DNA of 14,898 nt from an uncultured Clostridia bacterium (lineage in GTDB: Bacteria; Bacillota; Clostridia; TANB77; CAG-508): assembly GCA_947629805.1 (NCBI GenBank), contig CANRFE010000017.1, positions 1 through 14,898 on the forward strand, read 5' to 3'. Made by a program: the position numbers and the translations under genes. The notes beneath the pieces are model-generated. The model was given only the letters and a program-made list of their open reading frames with translations. It was not told where the DNA came from and ran no database searches. Position 1 is the first letter of the stretch. Each line of letters opens with the position of its first letter. This document shows, piece by piece, positions 12,953-14,898 of the stretch.

Positions 12953-14898
12953 ATGAAATTAAAAAAATTTATTTCCATTATTTTAGTTACTATAATGTTC
13001 GTAGTTCAATTTAGTTGGCTTCCTTTTATTATGCCAACGAAAATCTATGCATCTGATGCAAACCAGAGGGCTACTAATATTGCAACAAATTATTTTTATA
13101 ATCAATTAACAGAAGATGCAAAAGTATTTTATCAAGCAATGGATAAAATGTTTTTTGAAAATGACTATACAAAATTAAAAGAAGAACTAGAAAAACCAGA
13201 AACAAAATTTGGTGTCGATTCGTATGAGTTAACACAAGAAATTAAGAAATCAGAAAGCTTAAAAGCAAAATTAGAAGCTTATACAACAGGAAACCAAGAT
13301 TTATTAAATACAATGGGAGCAGCAAGAGATGCCTATAAAGCAGATCATGCTGGAATTTTCTATATAGATTTTGATAATTTAAGCCTTAGAGTATTAAAAT
13401 CTGGCAATGAGCTAAGAGTTTTTCTTGGAATAGGAAGAAGTGAAACTTATATTAATAAAGCTTTTTGGAATGAAACAGACAAAAAAGTAGAAATTGAAAA
13501 GTTAAAAAATGCTCTTACGGAAGTAGAAAATCTAAAAAATGAAAAGGTAAAAGAAATAAGAGAAATTGTTGTACAAGATGGACAGAACTTAAAAGAGCAA
13601 CAAATTAGAAAAGCACATGACATTATAATAAAATTAAACGCTTATAAATTAGAAGAAGATATTATAGAAGAAAATAAATCTATTATGAATCCAGAAGAAA
13701 AAGGTGATCCATGGAATGTAAGAACGGTTTATGGTGCTTTTGGTCCAAAACATCAAATTGTTTGTGAGGGCTATGCAAGAGCATTCAAAATGTTATTAGA
13801 TGATTTAAATATTCCTTGTATTTTAGTAAATGGGGCTTATTCTTCTGCAGATATTTATGAAGAACATATGTGGACTTATGTGCAATTAGACAATGAAAAA
13901 TGGTATGCTGTAGATGTAACTTTTGATAATACAGACGAGATGATAGATGGTGGATATGAAGGAACTATTGAGAAAATTAGCACAGAATATTTCCTAGCAG
14001 GAGATGATAAAATGTCTTTACATCATGTTCCAACAGGAATTATGTCGGTAGCTAATTATGAATTTCATTATCCATCTCTTGAGACTACAAGCGATAAATA
14101 TGAAGTTGTTTCTGAAAATGAAGGACTAAAAGTAGAAATAGACGATGAGAGTTATGATGAACAAGAAGAAATAACAGCCTCTAAGTTTAAGGTAAGTTAT
14201 GCAATTGATTTAAACAAAAATGGAATTATAGATTCTGGCGAAAGAATGGGATATAAAAAAGCAAAAGAATATGGATATTATATGGTAATAAAATTTTCTG
14301 GCTATTATGAAGGAAAAGAATTTTATGGCGAAGAAGGAGAAGAAGGCTGGGGAACACAAGACTATTTCGGATATGTTTCCGATATATTTGAATCTCTTGT
14401 AGATATACCAGATGAAGAAGATCCAAATAATTCCCACTTAGAGTTTTATAATGCAAATAGCCAATGTTTACAATTTGGTGTTACTACCATACCACCAATG
14501 GACCCACAAGATGTAAAAAATGTACAAGATGTAGAAAAAGTAACTACTTTCTTTGGAACGTCTGCAGATTTAGTAGCTATGTCGGATTTGATTTACAATC
14601 CAAATGGTACTTATATTGCGGCTCCATATGTAAAAAGAATTACTCCAATGGCAAATTCTACTATGTATATAGGCAGTAGTTATCACTGTGTTATTGAATA
14701 TGATGATGTTTTAATTCCAACAAATGGTCTTGAAAATGTGGGAATTCAAATCGATATTCGAAAATCTTCGAACAAAGAAAAAAATACCTATCAATTAGAA
14801 AACTTTACCTTTGATGGCAAAAGTACTTTTGAATTTGATTTTAGACCAAGTGAATTATATGCAGATGATTCTATCTTTTATGATATTACTTTTACCGG
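12953..14898 (+). CDS. Secreted transglutaminase-like protein, C-terminally cut by the window edge
   Basis: An open frame of 648 complete codons running off the window. It starts with a signal peptide (basic MKLKKF, hydrophobic IISIILVTIMFVVQ-type core, likely cut after the YASDA region near residue 36). Residues 40-240 are a charged, helical region with possible coiled coil. The transglutaminase-like core has C271 in IVCEGYARAFKMLL, H305 in EEHMWTYVQL and D321 in WYAVDVTFDN, a full Cys-His-Asp triad, so a thiol protease, transglutaminase or related activity on extracellular or wall proteins is likely. Residues 419-430 (DLNKNGIIDSGE) match a canonical EF-hand or dockerin-type calcium loop. 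The part after 450 is probably a set of beta-rich modules. GGAGG lies before the ATG. There is no in-frame CGG. Confidence 0.85.
   Translation, partial: MKLKKFISIILVTIMFVVQFSWLPFIMPTKIYASDANQRATNIATNYFYNQLTEDAKVFYQAMDKMFFENDYTKLKEELEKPETKFGVDSYELTQEIKKSESLKAKLEAYTTGNQDLLNTMGAARDAYKADHAGIFYIDFDNLSLRVLKSGNELRVFLGIGRSETYINKAFWNETDKKVEIEKLKNALTEVENLKNEKVKEIREIVVQDGQNLKEQQIRKAHDIIIKLNAYKLEEDIIEENKSIMNPEEKGDPWNVRTVYGAFGPKHQIVCEGYARAFKMLLDDLNIPCILVNGAYSSADIYEEHMWTYVQLDNEKWYAVDVTFDNTDEMIDGGYEGTIEKISTEYFLAGDDKMSLHHVPTGIMSVANYEFHYPSLETTSDKYEVVSENEGLKVEIDDESYDEQEEITASKFKVSYAIDLNKNGIIDSGERMGYKKAKEYGYYMVIKFSGYYEGKEFYGEEGEEGWGTQDYFGYVSDIFESLVDIPDEEDPNNSHLEFYNANSQCLQFGVTTIPPMDPQDVKNVQDVEKVTTFFGTSADLVAMSDLIYNPNGTYIAAPYVKRITPMANSTMYIGSSYHCVIEYDDVLIPTNGLENVGIQIDIRKSSNKEKNTYQLENFTFDGKSTFEFDFRPSELYADDSIFYDITFT

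Noticed and set aside
1..14898. tRNA, rRNA or CRISPR arrays, including a tRNA that could explain CGG decoding
   Set aside because: I saw no cloverleaf-like sequence with a CCA end, no rRNA, and no regularly spaced direct repeats. The decoding tRNA, if it exists, is outside the window.

Overview
The window is an AT-rich stretch of a low-GC, Gram-positive chromosome, most likely from an endospore-forming member of Clostridia. The pointers are a Firmicutes-style fatty-acid operon, spoVFB, strong AGGAGG ribosome-binding sites, AGA as the main arginine codon, and a LexA-type promoter in front of a YneA-like LysM protein. I cannot assign a genus.

Layout. Positions 1-41 hold the terminator of an upstream gene. 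Positions 144-3634 carry two related family-2 glycosyltransferases, the second fused to a GT-D (DUF1792) domain, followed by a stand-alone biotin-protein ligase (birA). Positions 3656-10553 form a fatty-acid synthesis operon in the order fabG, fabF, accB, fabZ, accC, accD, accA, fabI. It encodes all four acetyl-CoA carboxylase subunits plus the ketoreductase, condensing enzyme, dehydratase and enoyl reductase of the elongation cycle; birA just upstream would biotinylate AccB. Then come spoVFB (dipicolinate synthase subunit B, 10694-11273), a small membrane LysM protein behind a promoter with LexA-like boxes (11442-11738), a convergent Xer-type tyrosine recombinase (11812-12783, minus strand), and a secreted transglutaminase-like protein that runs off the right edge (12953-14898).

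The main discovery is a recoding signal. Five otherwise intact, conserved genes (both glycosyltransferases, accC, accA, spoVFB) are each broken by +1 frameshifts, six in all. Every break lies at an in-frame CGG codon, and skipping the C restores the conserved protein by reading the next three bases as a glycine codon. In the roughly 4,600 codons of the window I found no in-frame CGG anywhere else; the other sense-strand CGG trinucleotides inside genes, about 35, are all out of frame. CGG therefore behaves not as an arginine codon but as an obligatory +1 shift, or equivalently CGGN behaves as a four-base glycine codon. accA carries two such sites nine codons apart, the second in the frame reached through the first. 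Sequencing error, pseudogenisation and simple codon reassignment fit poorly. I therefore annotate these five genes as single frameshifted CDSs and not as pseudogenes.

Secondary points of interest are the GT2/GT-D fusion, a dyad overlapping the fabG promoter, three imperfect LexA boxes around the LysM gene promoter, an EF-hand-like loop in the transglutaminase protein, and a GGGAC/GTCCC palindrome downstream of fabI.
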